Assembly: GCF_040954645.1 (NCBI RefSeq)
Contig: NC_092807.1
Span: 2,604,001 to 2,668,000, forward strand
Source of the DNA: Diabrotica undecimpunctata
Taxonomy: Eukaryota > Arthropoda > Insecta > Coleoptera > Chrysomelidae
Direction: 5' to 3'
Length of the DNA stretch: 64,000 bases
Under the pieces are notes generated by a model, which had not been told where the DNA came from, searched no databases, and saw only the letters and a program-made list of their open reading frames with translations. How positions within the stretch are numbered: position 1 is the first letter of the stretch; the number at the start of each line of letters is the position of its first letter. The translations under genes and the position numbers were made by a program. Below, piece after piece: positions 12,103 to 24,490 of the stretch.

Positions 12103-13244
12103 CTACTGTTGTATCTAGTGTACTTAGTTACAGAATACTAAAATACGAGGCCAATCCGGTCTCCAATGTGGTCATCTTCGTCTAAAATGTGGCCATCTAT
12201 ATGCGGAGATACAATCAACAAGCCGCATAATTATTAAACGTACAAGTTAAGCAGCTTAAAATCACAATAATTGGATGCGTAATTAAAAAGTCTCTTCGCA
12301 ATTCGGATGTTTTAATTAAGAAGATCGAAAAACTGATATTTCCATTCGAGATAGATAGAATTCCGAAATTATTTTTTATGGTTTGGGAAATTTACTACTT
12401 GTTGGGGCTTTTTAACGATTTACAAATGTTTATTGATACCATTAAATCTTGTTTACAAAATGTTATAATTATATAAACGGAGTTGACTGGAACTTTTTAT
12501 GGGTTTTAAACAAGATGTAAAAGCCACAAGATGTACAAGACATTGTAAATAAAATGACAGAAAAGTACGGGAAATGTTAATGAAAATAACAATTTTAAGT
12601 TGATTAATTCAATTCTCAAATCGATAAATCTCAAATCTAACAAAATACGATAATTTAATGGGTTGTTGTACTTATTCGGAATAGTTCAATGATGGTGAAA
12701 GGTTGGTAATAAACCCTGGAGGTAGTGTAAAACCAGGGAAGTTGGAAGCGACGCACCTTAACTGGTTCCCGAACTTTATAAAAGCACTTTAATCCTACAC
12801 GAATTGGCTCACAAACCCATAGATGAACTAGCTCCCGCCCATTAATAAATTCCCAGAAGTTGAATCTCCTTCTAAAGCTTGGATTTTGAGGAAAAGAGGT
12901 ATAATATACGCCAGAAATTAAAAATGTAGTCGAAAAAAATTTATTTATTAAACAAAATGCTGACAGATTATACAGGTTGATGCCTTCTTGAAATTTTTTT
13001 ACAAACTCAAGTTTTTCCTGTAAAAGACATATTTGATATTCACTGAAATTTCTTTTAAGACCTATTGCTTTTTCGTATACTCTTTTAGAGACACTACTAC
13101 TTCTTGTTATAATATAGGTATCTATTTGAACACTTTTCAGAGCCTCCAAAAATTATAAAATGTTCGGATGGCAAGTATAAAACAAAAGAATTAAATTTTT
13201 AATGGAAACTCTCGCAAGAATGCGTCGTTCTTCGTAGAGAAGTA
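12098..13244. other. No recognised feature
   Basis: AT-rich. A 164-codon minus-strand frame (12655-13149) shows no family resemblance and no promoter, so I do not call it a gene. Confidence 0.5.
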
Positions 13245-15104
13245 CAGTCCTCTCTCTCTATAACGATATGCAGGGGACCGGGAATTTTCATCGTTATAAG
13301 GAGAGATCGTTATACAGAGAGAGACAAAATTCGGTACTGTAATATTAATAATACTGTATTAAATAACCTATTTTAATTTTAAAACATTATCAAAACGAAT
13401 ATAAATGAATAAACATTGTATTCTACATAGATTTATTAACGAATAATATAAGCAATACAGTATAAAAAAATGACTGTACAATTAAAACATGTGTACTGTA
13501 CAATAAAAAAATAATATGCTACTGTAAAATATATTTAGCCTACATTACCAAAAAAATCTGTCACCTTGGTCTGTCTTCTTTTCCCTTTCCACAGAACTGA
13601 CCTGACTTTTTCCTGAAGACGCATCGAATCTTCCACAGCACTCATATCGTCTTCCTGGTGGATGAAGAATCGATGCAGTACTTTTGCCGCATCCAATGCC
13701 TGCTGAGGGGTCGGAGCTGGTTCTGGCTCTGCTTCCACTTCCGAGTCACTGTTTTCTTCTTCTTCTACGCGAACTGCTTGCAGGATGTCCTCGTCAGAAA
13801 GTCCAGATGTTGTAGCTACATTTTCATCAACTTCTTCAAAATCTGTTAGCTCTTCCGGTCCGTAGGTGATAGTAAGTTCAAACTGTCTGGCCCAATAGCC
13901 ATCAGTCAATCATTGATCTTTCAGCCATCCTGCGTGTTTGAAGGAATATTTTATTGTATTGCTCGTCACCTCGTCCCAGGATTTACTAATCATTAGGATA
14001 GCGTCAAGAATGTTTAGTTTAAGATCGCCATTATTCTCAACCAATTCCATCAAAAGACTTCTCCTGTAATGGTTTTTTAAACTCTTGATGACACTTTGGG
14101 CCATGGGCTGAAGGACACTCGTTGTGTTTTCTGGCAGAAAACAGAGTTCGATGTTTTGAAGGTCGCGCAATACATGATTAGCAGGACAATTGTCTACAAA
14201 CAAAAGAATTTTTTTCCGATATCCCACTTTCTTATCGCTCCTTTAAAAATTTCCGAGGTCATCCACACACTCTTGTTTGCTTTATAGGTCACCGGTACCT
14301 GTCTTGTTAGCGGCCACTAAAACTGTAATGCGTTCCTTAGAGAGCTTTCCACCAACGCACTTTTCCAATTTAAATTTTAAAGTTTTGTTTGGCGTCATTT
14401 TAAAAAACAATCCAGTCTCATCCGCATTGAAAATGTCGTCTGACGCATATCGTGCCTTCAGTCCAGGCCACACGTTTTCTAGCCAATCATCCGTTACGTT
14501 TTTGTTAACATCGCGAGCCTCTCCGCTGATTTGCCCGTAGTTGATCTTGTGCCGCAGCTTCCATTTGCTCAGCCAACCCTCAGATGCCTTGAAATTCTCA
14601 ATTCCAAGTTCAGTTGCAAAAAACTTCTTCCTGCTACCGCCCTCCATCTCCGCTTTAAGCCACTTTTTTCTATCCTTCCATATCGTAGCCACAGTTGACT
14701 GAGACAGCCCCGTCCGGCGAACGACATCCGATTGCTTTTCACCTTTCTCTATTGCTCGAGTTATCGACAACTTTTCTTCCACCGAGAGCACTTTACGCTT
14801 TTTCGAAAACATGTTGACTGTTGACACACTAAGACACAACTCAAACTGGAAATGAAAACAAAACAACCGCTGGACAATGACCTTGCCACTCGTGACTCAG
14901 GTAGTCTGAACTTTATTAAACACAATAACACATTTGTCATCACCTATTGGACGCTAAAAAGTTATCGCTATAAAGAGAGAACGATATCGGTATAGAGAAA
15001 GAATTAATACATTGTTCTTATGACGAACCAACCAACGTGTACTATTTTCATCGTTATAGAGGAATTATCGTTATATAGGGAATCGTTATAGAGAGAGACT
15101 ACTG
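13245..15104 (-). mobile_element. pogo/Tigger-type DNA transposon, inactive
   Basis: The element starts CAGTCCTCTCTC at 13245 and its right end reads back as CAGTAGTCTCTC from 15104, with TA duplications at 13243-13244 and 15105-15106. CAGT ends plus TA target match pogo/Tigger. Both ends carry several copies of a tataacgat/atcgttata motif in both orientations, probably transposase binding sites. The gene inside (minus strand) is broken. Confidence 0.9.
13535..14812 (-). pseudogene. pogo/Tigger transposase pseudogene with CENP-B-type DNA-binding domain
   Basis: The ATG is at 14812 (MFSKKRKVLSVEEK). The first 60 residues form a CENP-B N-terminal helix-turn-helix (SDVVRRTGLSQSTVATIWKD). A CENP-B-type second DNA-binding domain follows (EGWLSKWKLRH), then the DDE core: first Asp in FNADETG (about 14420) and second in FVDNCPAN (about 14194). 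The third position reads QPMAQ instead of QPMDQ: codon GCC at 14099-14101, Ala for Asp. About 25 codons are missing near 14284, with frameshifts on either side of WMTSEIF, and a TGA lies at 13910-13912 before an acidic tail. The protein is therefore non-catalytic. Confidence 0.88.
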
Positions 15105-15204
15105 TACTATTTTCTGCCCACATGGTAGGTGGAAATTTTTGTGTCTTCAGCAATGTAATTCTCCACCAAGAACTCTGCAATTTTTTAAACTGCTGGATGT
15201 CTGG

Positions 15205-15940
15205 ATAAGACTGCTCCGATATGAATTTCAATACAATCGCCTACGTCTTCGGAGTCCAAAAAAGAAAGACCAAACACGTTACTACTCGGATGAAGAAATT
15301 GAAGAATTTTATGAAGACCTAGAAACAGCGTTATATGCCATCGCAGCATATTACACAATAACTATTGGCGATTTTAATGCGAAAATGGGGTTTAAGCAAT
15401 ATGATGCAGACGTAGTAATGGGGAAGTATTAATATGGCGAAAAAAATGTACGAGGGCAAAGACTGCTGAACTTCTTCTTTTTTTTTATTAAATGCCTCAG
15501 CGTAAATGGATATGGATCAGCCCAGATGGCACCCCAGTGTCAAAAATGAAATAGATTATATCATAACAAACAGAAAAGAATCAAATACATCGAAGTACTC
15601 GACTAATTTTCAATAGGAAGCAACCACAGATGAATCCGAGCTAAGATACTATTAAATGTCAAATTGGAAACTACAAAGGTGATCCTAAAAACAAGAAAAA
15701 AGAATGGATTTCTCCAGAAAACAACGACCTTTATAAAGATAGACTAACCAGACATATACAAGACTTGCAAGATGAAATAGAAGATGTAGATCAAACAAAT
15801 GATGGAACAACGAAGGCTCTAAAAGAAACGGAAAGGGAGTACTGCCCGACCGTTCTGACCCATAAACAAAAACTAAGCCAAAATATCAAAGAGCTAGTAG
15901 GTAAAAGAAGACAGCTGATAAAAAAATACGGCTCCAACTA
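15205..15940 (+). pseudogene. LINE ORF2 remnant: APE endonuclease end and linker
   Basis: ITIGDFNAKMG at about 15362 is the conserved GDFN block of an APE-type LINE endonuclease, followed by RGQRLLNFF and a degraded tail of the domain. From about 15660 the linker region before the reverse transcriptase is recognisable ([17 protein letters not shown], then [17 protein letters not shown]). Several stops and frameshifts interrupt it, and a TA tract ends it. Genomic annotation often labels such pieces craniofacial development protein 2-like. It is probably the 5' part of the same element as 17650-18064 and 19511-19790, but this is inferred from order and strand only. Confidence 0.65.
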
Positions 15941-15941
15941 T

Positions 15942-17079
<1,138 letters not shown>

Positions 17080-17640
17080 ATCATTACTAATTTGGTACTC
17101 GGAAGAAATGTATCTCTAGAGAACAAAATCACCGAAAAAGTCAATAAAAAGCAATATCTACGGCACGAAAAAAAATTGAAACAGTCAAAAACGGGAACTG
17201 CAAAGTAAAATCAGTGTAGGATTGTGTAGGAATATCTAGGAATGTATATTGCCACTAGACAAGCTGCTGAAATGCTTACAATAACAAAAACACCGTACCC
17301 ACATTGCAGGTCACTTAAATAAAATGGAGCTATGCTTGGAATAGTATCTAAAACCCGTGTAAAGAATTCATAGGTTCAACACAGAACAAAATTACATATT
17401 GCAACGAATTACGACCAAAAATGAAACTGGGCAGTTCATATTGCAAGATTCAAAGACGACAGGCGATCTTTAAAAATAATTAATTAGAGACTCCCTCAGA
17501 CAAAAAAGTGGTGGTAGACCGCCAAAATTTTGCACCGACGATTTAAGAAGTGTAGAAAGGCATTGGATTAGAACAGTGCAAGACTGAGCCTAGTAGCACA
17601 GCAACAGTTTACTAAAGGCTTGTATCTTACAGTCATTAAG
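17080..17640 (+). pseudogene. LINE ORF2 C-terminal remnant
   Basis: Broken frames give GGRPPKFCTDDLRSVERHW followed by IRTVQD and SLLKACILQ (about 17508-17630). This is the usual C-terminal ending of APE-type LINE proteins (GRPxxRWxDDL...QDRxxWxxLxxAYxxQ). Upstream, AMLGIVSKTRVKN (about 17325) fits the post-reverse-transcriptase region. There are many stops and frameshifts. Because it precedes a separate reverse transcriptase fragment at 17650 it must belong to a different copy. Confidence 0.5.
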
Positions 17641-17649
17641 CCCTATTCA

Positions 17650-18064
17650 TCATCTAACTATTCATTGAGCCTCATGCTCTTCAATTTGATCATGGATGAA
17701 ATCATCAAAAGCGATAACAAAGGAAGATAATACAGAATGGGAAACAAACAAATAAAAATACTCTGTTACGCAGACGACGCAATATTGATAGTTCAAGCTG
17801 GAGATTTAACATAAGAGCAAAAGCATTTAATATCACAATCTCATCTCAGAAAACTAAAACAAAAGTAGTCATCAAAGAACCAACCAGATGTAAATGGCAT
17901 CAGTATTGAACAAGTAATGGAAATAAAATACCTGGGAATTACACTGTCTAGCTTTGGAGACCTGGACAAAGAAGTAAGAGATCAAGTACAAAAAGCAAAT
18001 AGACTGGCAAGATGCCTAAATAACACTATATGGCGAAACAGACACATTAACACTGAGATGAAGT
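17650..18064 (+). pseudogene. LINE reverse transcriptase fragment, left half of a split copy
   Basis: LMLFNLIMDEIIK followed by ILCYADDAILIVQA (about 17757-17798) is the YADD active-site region of a LINE reverse transcriptase. KYLGITLSSFGDLDKEV (about 17926) is the conserved thumb-region block. The copy has several stops. It is cut at about 18064 by the younger LINE on the minus strand and resumes at 19511 with the expected next block. Confidence 0.75.
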
Positions 18065-19510
18065 CTACTACTACTAAGGATTTCCACAGTTTTCACTGTC
18101 TTCCTTCACTTAACCGTTTTCTCCAATTTTCCCTGTCATTCCAGTCTCCATCTCGCAGGGTTCTTTTCTCCATAGCCTCGTCGATTTCATCTCTGAATGA
18201 CCTTCGGGGTCTTCCTCTCTTTCTTCTTCCAATCGGGCTCCATTCTGTGATTTTGTTTATCCAGCGTCCTCTGTCCGCTCTTCTGACGTGGCCGTACCAG
18301 GATAGTCTCTTCTCCTCTATATAGTCGATTATGTCTGATTGCACTCCCATTCTCCGCTTAATCTCTGCGTTTTCAATTCTGTCTCTTTTTGTAAGTCTAC
18401 AGCTTCTCCTCAGGAACTCCATTTCTACTGCTTTTATTCTACCTCTATTTCTCTTGTTTATTGTCCAGTTTTCGGACCCATATGTCAGGATACTTCTTGT
18501 CAGGGTATTATATATTCTCTTTTTTGTCTTTATCGTAATGTTCTTATCCCACAACACTGAGTTTAGTTATCTTATACAGTTTCTTGTTTGTCTCAGTCTG
18601 TTGTTTATATCTTCTTCTGTTGTTCCCTGGTTCGATATTATGGTTCCTAAATACTTGAATTTATCTGTTCCATTTATTTGTCTTCACCCGTCTATCTCTA
18701 GGTTTCTTATATCCTTGTTTTCTGTTGTTAGGTATTCGGTTTTGTCTAAGTTTATTTCCATTCCGTTGTTTTTATATTCTTCTTCTAGTTTTCTGAGCAT
18801 AAAGCTGAGATCTTCTTCATCTTGTGCGATGACTACTTGATCGTCGGCAAAACTTAAGGTGTATAGGTATTCGTCTCTTACTGGTATGCCCATTCCTTCG
18901 CACTTTCTCCTCCATGGTTTGAGTGTCTTTTCCAAGAATATTTTAAACAGAGTAGGGGACGTAGCACAGCCTTGTAGAAGTCCTTTTGTCGTCTTAAATG
19001 GATTGTAGGCTTTATTTCCACATTTAATAGCTACTTTGTTTTCTTTGTATAGTGCTTTAACTGCTTTTATTAGTGTTTGTCGGATTCCGAGATCATTCAT
19101 TGCTTCCCATAGTTTGACTCTAGGTATTGAGTCATATGCTTTCTTTAGATCAACAAAGGCCAGATGGACCGGTCTACCTTTTGCCATTTTGTTCTCTATC
19201 AGTTGTTCTAATGTGTACGTATGATCTAGGCATGATTTTCCTACTGTGAACCCTGCTTGGTCTTCTCCAATTTTTCCTATTATTTCAGTTTCTAGTTTTT
19301 CCTTAATAATTTTCCAGTAAAGTCTACCTACCGACGATATTATACTAATTCCTCTATAGTTTTCACATTTTTTCCTGTTTCCTTTCTTATGTATGGATGT
19401 GATGTATGCTTGTGTCCATTCCGCAGGTATTTCTTCTCCATTTAGTCCTCTTTCGAACATTCTATGTAGCATGCGGAATAACTTTTCCGTTCCGTTTTTA
19501 ATTAGTTCGT
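18065..19510 (-). mobile_element. LINE copy A: 5'-truncated insertion with CTA-repeat tail
   Basis: Minus-strand LINE ending on the left in ctactactactaagg (a simple-repeat 3' tail). It is nearly identical to copy B (29960-31415). It encodes reverse transcriptase from IKNGTEKLFRMLH through AFVDLKKAYDSIPR, GLLQGCATSPTLFK and SFADDQVVIA to the C-terminal GRPRRSFRDEIDEAMEKR. Relative to copy B there are two point stops: TAA at 18567-18569 and TGA at 18684-18686. It is truncated before the endonuclease. The two halves of the host LINE meet at its ends without a clear target duplication. Confidence 0.88.
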
Positions 19511-19790
19511 GTATAAAGCCAGTGTAAGACCAATATCGACATATCCTCAGAAACAAGATCCACACAGCCACAACGCAAAGACTACTACAAACGGCAGAGA
19601 TGAGAGTACTGAGAAGAACTACAGGTAAGACAAAGAGCTGAACGTACAGTGTATAGATGAATGGACACAAAATAGAAAAAAAAAATGGAATAACCACATA
19701 AGTAGAATGGAGTCACTAAATAAGCCACCAATCGGCAGAAGAACTATCTGACGATCGCGCAAAAGATGGAGTGATAACCTTCCATAAGTG
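19511..19790 (+). pseudogene. LINE fragment, right half of the copy split at 18064
   Basis: Bases from gtataaagccagtgtaag resume the LINE interrupted at 18064. The expected block is a Tyr-Lys-Ala-Ser-Val-Arg-Pro segment followed by a Leu-Leu-Gln-Thr-Ala-Glu-Met-Arg stretch (about 19587), then EWTQNRKKKWNNHISRM and KPPIGRR near 19730. The reading frame is broken. The match of the two flanks dates copy A as the younger insertion. Confidence 0.7.
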
Positions 19791-20588
19791 CTATTAATAT
19801 CACTGTATACAGATGCAAGAAAACAAAAAAATAAGACAAATCAAACAGAAAGACACAGCAAAACATGGACGAATAAACAAAGAAATATCAAAAGAGCTAA
19901 TGAAAGCTATGGAATGAAATCAAGGCTCGAAAAGTAGACCGGAATTTACGTAATTATAAATTAAAATCGCATGCACAGAAAATAAAAACAACAGAAAAAT
20001 AACTCCAGTAGAAGATGGCATTATGATTGAAAGCATTAAAAGTGGGGGGGAATCTGGTTACGCACATTAAAAGTAAGTCAATAAGATATCGAGGATACAT
20101 CATTTATATTTTAAAATAACATACTTATTAAATAACTGTTTGATGTTAATATTGAGAGTAAACTAAATGTAATAGTAAATACTTGAATTTTTCCTCATAA
20201 TTTAGAGCGAAATCGCTAACAGGAGAATTTTACTATGATCATTTTGAGAACGATTTCCCAAGTGGAACTCAAAACGTCAAAATAAACTTTGATTTAAAAT
20301 TTAAGTTTAAAATAAACTTTTTTAAGTAAAATTGTGGCTTATTTCCAATAAAAATAATAAATTGAGCCCTCTTATAGATATAAAAAACTAACATTAGATC
20401 AATATTTTCTCCTATTTGCAAATCTTGTTTATACAGATACTAAAAAGACGTTTAACTTTTACACTTGAATTCTGCCAACCTAACGAGCAGTAACAAATAC
20501 CTATGAGAGGATGGAATTGTATTAGAAGCTATCGAAATGGAAGCTATCGATATGCTATTAAATAAATTAAGGAAACTGTTTAATTTAT
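19791..20588. other. No recognised feature
   Basis: A-rich degraded sequence. A G run at 20043-20049 and no coding motif are all I see. Confidence 0.45.
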
Positions 20589-20785
20589 CATAATGACGGT
20601 ATTAGATTTTTGTTTTGATACAGGGCAGCGACAGCCGCTTATACGTATTTCGACCTCTTTAGGTCTCCTCAGAACGGTATAACCACTGCTCTGAACCAAA
20701 ACAAAAATCTCTTCCGCCCTAGACAATAGTTATCAAAATAACTATATACGGACGTAACTACTAAAAATCTAATACCGTCATTATG
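20589..20785 (-). repeat. 197-bp inverted-repeat unit enclosing a hammerhead motif
   Basis: Perfect 23-bp arms at 20589-20611 and 20763-20785 (cataatgacggtattag...) flank the ribozyme-like core. In RNA from the minus strand the arms would close a long rod beyond stem I, as in retrozyme and Penelope-derived hammerhead RNAs. Confidence 0.8.
20624..20689 (-). ncRNA. Hammerhead-ribozyme-like motif, type I, short stem III
   Basis: On the minus strand: CTGAGGA at 20672-20666, then stem II GACC, loop TAAAGA, GGTC, and GAAA at 20651-20648. Stem III is ATACGTAT folding on itself, and H17=A gives cleavage between 20640 and 20639. Stem I has an inner helix CCGTT with AGCGG, an internal loop, and an outer helix GCAGT with GCTGC. 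The core fits CUGANGA...GAAA. Confidence 0.75.
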
Positions 20786-21404
20786 TTTTATTACTTACTT
20801 CGTTTGGAGTACCAGAAACTGAATTCACTACGAATTTTGACCAGGATGAACGGCATGTGGAATGCAATTTTAGATTCCCTTGCCGAGTAATTTATCCAGC
20901 TGTTTGTTTCGCAAGTTTTAGGAAACACAGTGGTAAAAATTTGAATTCAGTTTCGCTAGGTAGAAATCGTTTGATTTCTCTTTTTGTTTAATTTCTGTTT
21001 GCAGCAAAGAGAGGTGGCCAAATAATGGAACAATGCTATTACCATCCTTTTGCATAAAAAAATGCATTTGCATAGAAAATTATAGACCTATTAAGAGAGA
21101 GAACGGGGATACCTGAATTTAAACACACTTTAAAGAACTCATCCCAAAAGAAAAACCAGAAAATTTGGTCTATCAGTTATGTTTATTTAGTTGTTACCTC
21201 TCAAAGCTATGCTGGCTGAAGGATGACTTTGTAAGCCGAAAGAGCTCAGCTGGGAAATATTTGTTTTTACTACTATTAGAAATTGCAGGTAGACAAGTCG
21301 AAATACTTTGAGCTCCACAACTTTTACAGTTTTTGGGATGAAACAGTGTAAATTTAAATAATAAACCAAAATATATAGAAGCAGTGATGACATCAAAACG
21401 ACAC
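20786..21404. other. No recognised feature
   Basis: AT-rich with short non-matching frames on both strands. Confidence 0.45.
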
Positions 21405-21625
21405 AACTCAGATGGTACGGACACGTAAGGAGAATGCCGGAGAATAGAATACCAAGACAAATTCTTGAATGGCAACCAAGAGGTAGGCGAAGACCAGGAA
21501 GGCCTAGAAGAAGTTGGAGAGAAGGAGTTGATAAAGAAATCAGAGAAAGAGAACTGGAAGACGATCTATGGAACGATAGAATGAGATGGAGATTGGAAAT
21601 CGGAAGACGTCGAAGAACGTTGTAA
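21405..21625 (+). pseudogene. LINE 3' end: ORF2 C-terminus
   Basis: Encodes RWYGHVRRMPENRIPRQI, then RRRPGRPRRSWREGVDKEI, then WNDRMRWRLEIGRR, and a stop at 21623-21625. This is the standard C-terminus of APE-type LINE ORF2 proteins. The element is truncated upstream of about 21405. Its 3' end runs directly into a TA microsatellite, which could be its own simple-repeat tail. Confidence 0.75.
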
Positions 21626-21629
21626 ACCG

Positions 21630-21633
<4 letters not shown>

Positions 21634-21710
<77 letters not shown>
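21634..21710. repeat. (TA)n microsatellite
   Basis: About 77 bp of pure TA just 8 bp after the LINE stop codon. Confidence 0.95.
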
Positions 21711-21714
<4 letters not shown>

Positions 21715-22057
21715 GCAGTGTATAGTGGTCTGTTAATAGCTGTAAGTACAGTTTCCAAATTGGCAGTAGTTTGATTACAAACATTGTTTTTATATACATA
21801 CGAAGAACATTATTTATATTTCGTATTTATTAATTATTTAAAAAACTAGTTTCATCTCTTGGCATTATCTTGCTAATTGCTTGATCGACTATTTACTTTT
21901 AAATAAACAGAGTCGGACCTACACAAATTAAAATTATTTAGGTGGTACTACTGACTACAGGGGTCCATCAATTAATCCCGATCAGCAAAACATTACTTAT
22001 TCTATCATCACTAAGCAACAACCATTAACAAAATTCCCAACAAAAAACCAGGTCAAA

Positions 22058-23057
22058 ATGTCAAACAGAAAAATATGTATCTACCTTTCAAGCATACAAG
22101 TCGTAAATGATTATCTAAGTCAACATGGCGAAATTAAAATTGGAGAACATATAATCAAAGCACGTAAACTAATTACACCCGCTAAAAGATTAGTTTTATC
22201 CAACGTATGTCCGACTATACCCCATGACATAATCGAACAGTCTTTAATCAATCTTGGTTTTAAATTAATGTCTCCGATTTTGTTCCTTAGAGTTGGAATA
22301 CAAGATCCGCAATACAGCCATGTACTTAGTTTTCGAAGACAAGTTTTACTTTGCACCTACTGACAATTTTACTGTACCCGACTCCATCCTAAATGATTTT
22401 GAAAATATTTCGTACCGAATTTTTCTTTCCGATAAACTAATTTGTTACAAATGCCACCCAGCTGGTCACGTTTCCTCGGACTGTACCTCAAATCCCTCTT
22501 ATCCACAAAATACTCAAAAGCCCCATACGGAGGAAAATTTTCTTCCACAAATACCATCCACTATCTCCGAACAAAATCAAATGACACATGTAAATAATGA
22601 ATCTCGAGAAGAAATGGATGCTTAAGTCAACACTGATACAAATAATAAAAATAAACGATCCTACTCGGAAGTGTCATTCCCAACTTGCTCCACTCCTACA
22701 GAAACTATATCAACAGAATGCACGAAACCAAAACCAGTGTAAATTAAAAAGAAGAAAAAAAGTATCAAATTAGACAAATCCACTTCAGAAACTATTAATA
22801 TTGAGTCGTTATTACAACCAGTCAAACAATTTATCCAGGATGCATCACCACCATATGTACTAAATTACACCCAATTACTAGCATTCTCAGAAGACGTTCA
22901 CGATTCTTCCACCCCAGTAGAACTGGCCCTAGAATACACACAGGATATACACGGGTTGGGACATATGCTAACTGAAATATATCCCATGTTGAACGAAAGA
23001 CCAATTAAATCTAGAATTACAAGAATCAAGAAAAAACTACTTAGTAAAATAAAATAA
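22058..23057 (+). pseudogene. LINE ORF1 (RNA-binding Gag-like protein), frameshifted
   Basis: The ATG at 22058 opens a frame with SNVCPTIPHDIIEQSLINLG and ILFLRVGIQDPQYSHVLSFRR, the pattern of ORF1 proteins of I/jockey-type LINEs. A frameshift near 22340 moves to the frame with DKLICYKCHPAGHVSSDC (22431-22484), a C-x2-C-x4-H-x4-C zinc knuckle that binds the element RNA. In-frame stops at 22623 and about 22739 interrupt the Ser/Thr-rich tail. The protein normally coats LINE RNA. Confidence 0.7.
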
Positions 23058-23156
23058 AGATTTTAGTATTCAGGATGACACCTCTGAAGATACTTACGCA
23101 TCACAGGAAAATAATTTTTCTAACGATAAATAAAAAAAAAACAAAAAGTTAACAAA

Positions 23157-23513
23157 ATGGCTATTATTCAGTGGAACATTCAATCCGTATTTACACATAT
23201 AGAAATGCTACAGCTGTCACCAAAAGGGATAATGCCACAAAAACGACGAGATCAAGTCATATAACACAGCTTGAGAGTAGGACATACCAGGTTAACCCAC
23301 CAGTACCTAATGAAGAAAGAACAACAAAAACTGTGCTATGTTTGTGATATTTTTCTGACAATCGAACACATTATTGTTAGTTGCCCACTCTATCACCTGG
23401 AACGACTTCAAAGTGATTTACCAAGTGATCTGAAAAGTGCTCTGAACTATAGTAAATGTGATAAAGTGACTAAAAAGTTTCTAAAACTAACTAAATTGTA
23501 CAATCTAATATAA
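23157..23513 (+). pseudogene. LINE ORF2: start and C-terminal end joined by a large deletion
   Basis: 23157 begins MAIIQWNIQSV, the start of an APE endonuclease. After about 20 codons the sequence jumps to LRVGHTRLTHQYLMKKEQQ and YVCDIFLTIEHIIVSCPLY (a Cys/His zinc-like pattern typical for the region after RNase H). The stop is at 23511-23513. Around 3 kb of catalytic sequence is absent by comparison with complete elements of this type. Confidence 0.65.
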
Positions 23514-23636
23514 AAATAGACTTAAGTTCTCAATTCTAATTAGTTGTTATAAGCAAACGTCTGATTTTATGAACAACGCTTCCCCGCCAATAACCTTTCA
23601 TGGTTGACGCGGTTTACTTAATAAAAAAAAATAAAT

Positions 23637-24303
23637 TTTTGCACACTTTAAAATAGATTTCTTTTCCATTCTTGATTTGTCATAATTTTGTACAAAATAC
23701 ATGTCAGTTTTTCATTAATTAAATATATAATTTGTTGATGTTGGCTTTAGGGACTGGTGCGTGAGCCACTGGCTCTCAAAAGCGAATTAATTGGACTTAT
23801 TCGCTACAATGGTTTGTTTTCTCAAACATTCGAATCCACTTGAACATGCTAACTGCCAATTTTACAGGTAGCCACGTCAATAAACATTATCGTAAAAAAT
23901 TTGGGTTAATTACGATATAGGCAATTCACACACATCGACTACTGAAATTAGCTTAATCGAGAACTGCATTTTAAAACGACCGACACGGTCAACGGGAACC
24001 ATTTTGGTTTTATAGGGCCATTTAAAAAATGTCGCTTTAATTTTATTTGCAGATTTAAATTTAACGGTATGGTTCTTCAACTGATACAGTTTAACAACAC
24101 TGTCTTGGATTTATACAAAAATATTTTTACGATGTATGTAGCTCATTATAAAAGTGAGACAAAACGTACAAATATAAGAAACGACTGGAATTAACAATAA
24201 ACCAACAAGATTTTTTACATCGATCCATAAAAGAGTACCTATAGATTAAAGCATATTAAAGAAGCCTTTAAAGGATGGATCTGTTGGTGTTCTAACTATA
24301 TGT
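23637..24303. other. No recognised feature
   Basis: AT-rich intergenic sequence after the LINE tail; no open frame or repeat noticed. Confidence 0.45.
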
Positions 24304-24490
24304 TAGAGATAGTGCAAGCACTCCTGACCACGGCGCAGTAGACGAAATTTGGTTTAGTCCCCACTTCCATGCGAAACGCATTGTACTATGCACTGTATAA
24401 TTCCACTTATAATAGAACCTTTCTGCCTTTACGTGAATTTGACTCCGCCTTCGCGCAGCTCCATGGTCAGGAGTGTTTGAACTATCTCTA
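24304..24490. mobile_element. MITE-like element with about 30-bp inverted repeats
   Basis: The left arm (from tagagatagtgcaagcac at 24304) and the right arm (ending 24490) are reverse complements with three mismatches over 28 bp. The interior (about 125 bp) has no frame. Size, arms and lack of coding fit a non-autonomous DNA element or foldback. No clear target duplication. Confidence 0.6.

Larger units (their letters stand above)
22000..23636 (+). mobile_element. Internally deleted LINE with CCHC ORF1 (I/R1/jockey-like group)
   Basis: The order is ORF1 (22058-23057), the first codons of ORF2 (MAIIQWNIQSV at 23157), then directly the last part of an ORF2 C-terminus (HTRLTHQYLM at about 23281). 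The 3' UTR ends in an A-rich tail at 23619-23636. Nearly all of the endonuclease and reverse transcriptase is missing, so the deletion joint is near 23220. The left boundary is approximate. Confidence 0.75.

Noticed and set aside
12655..13149. 164-codon minus-strand frame
   Set aside because: No motif, no splice or promoter context, aromatic-rich low-complexity composition; likely chance in AT-rich DNA.
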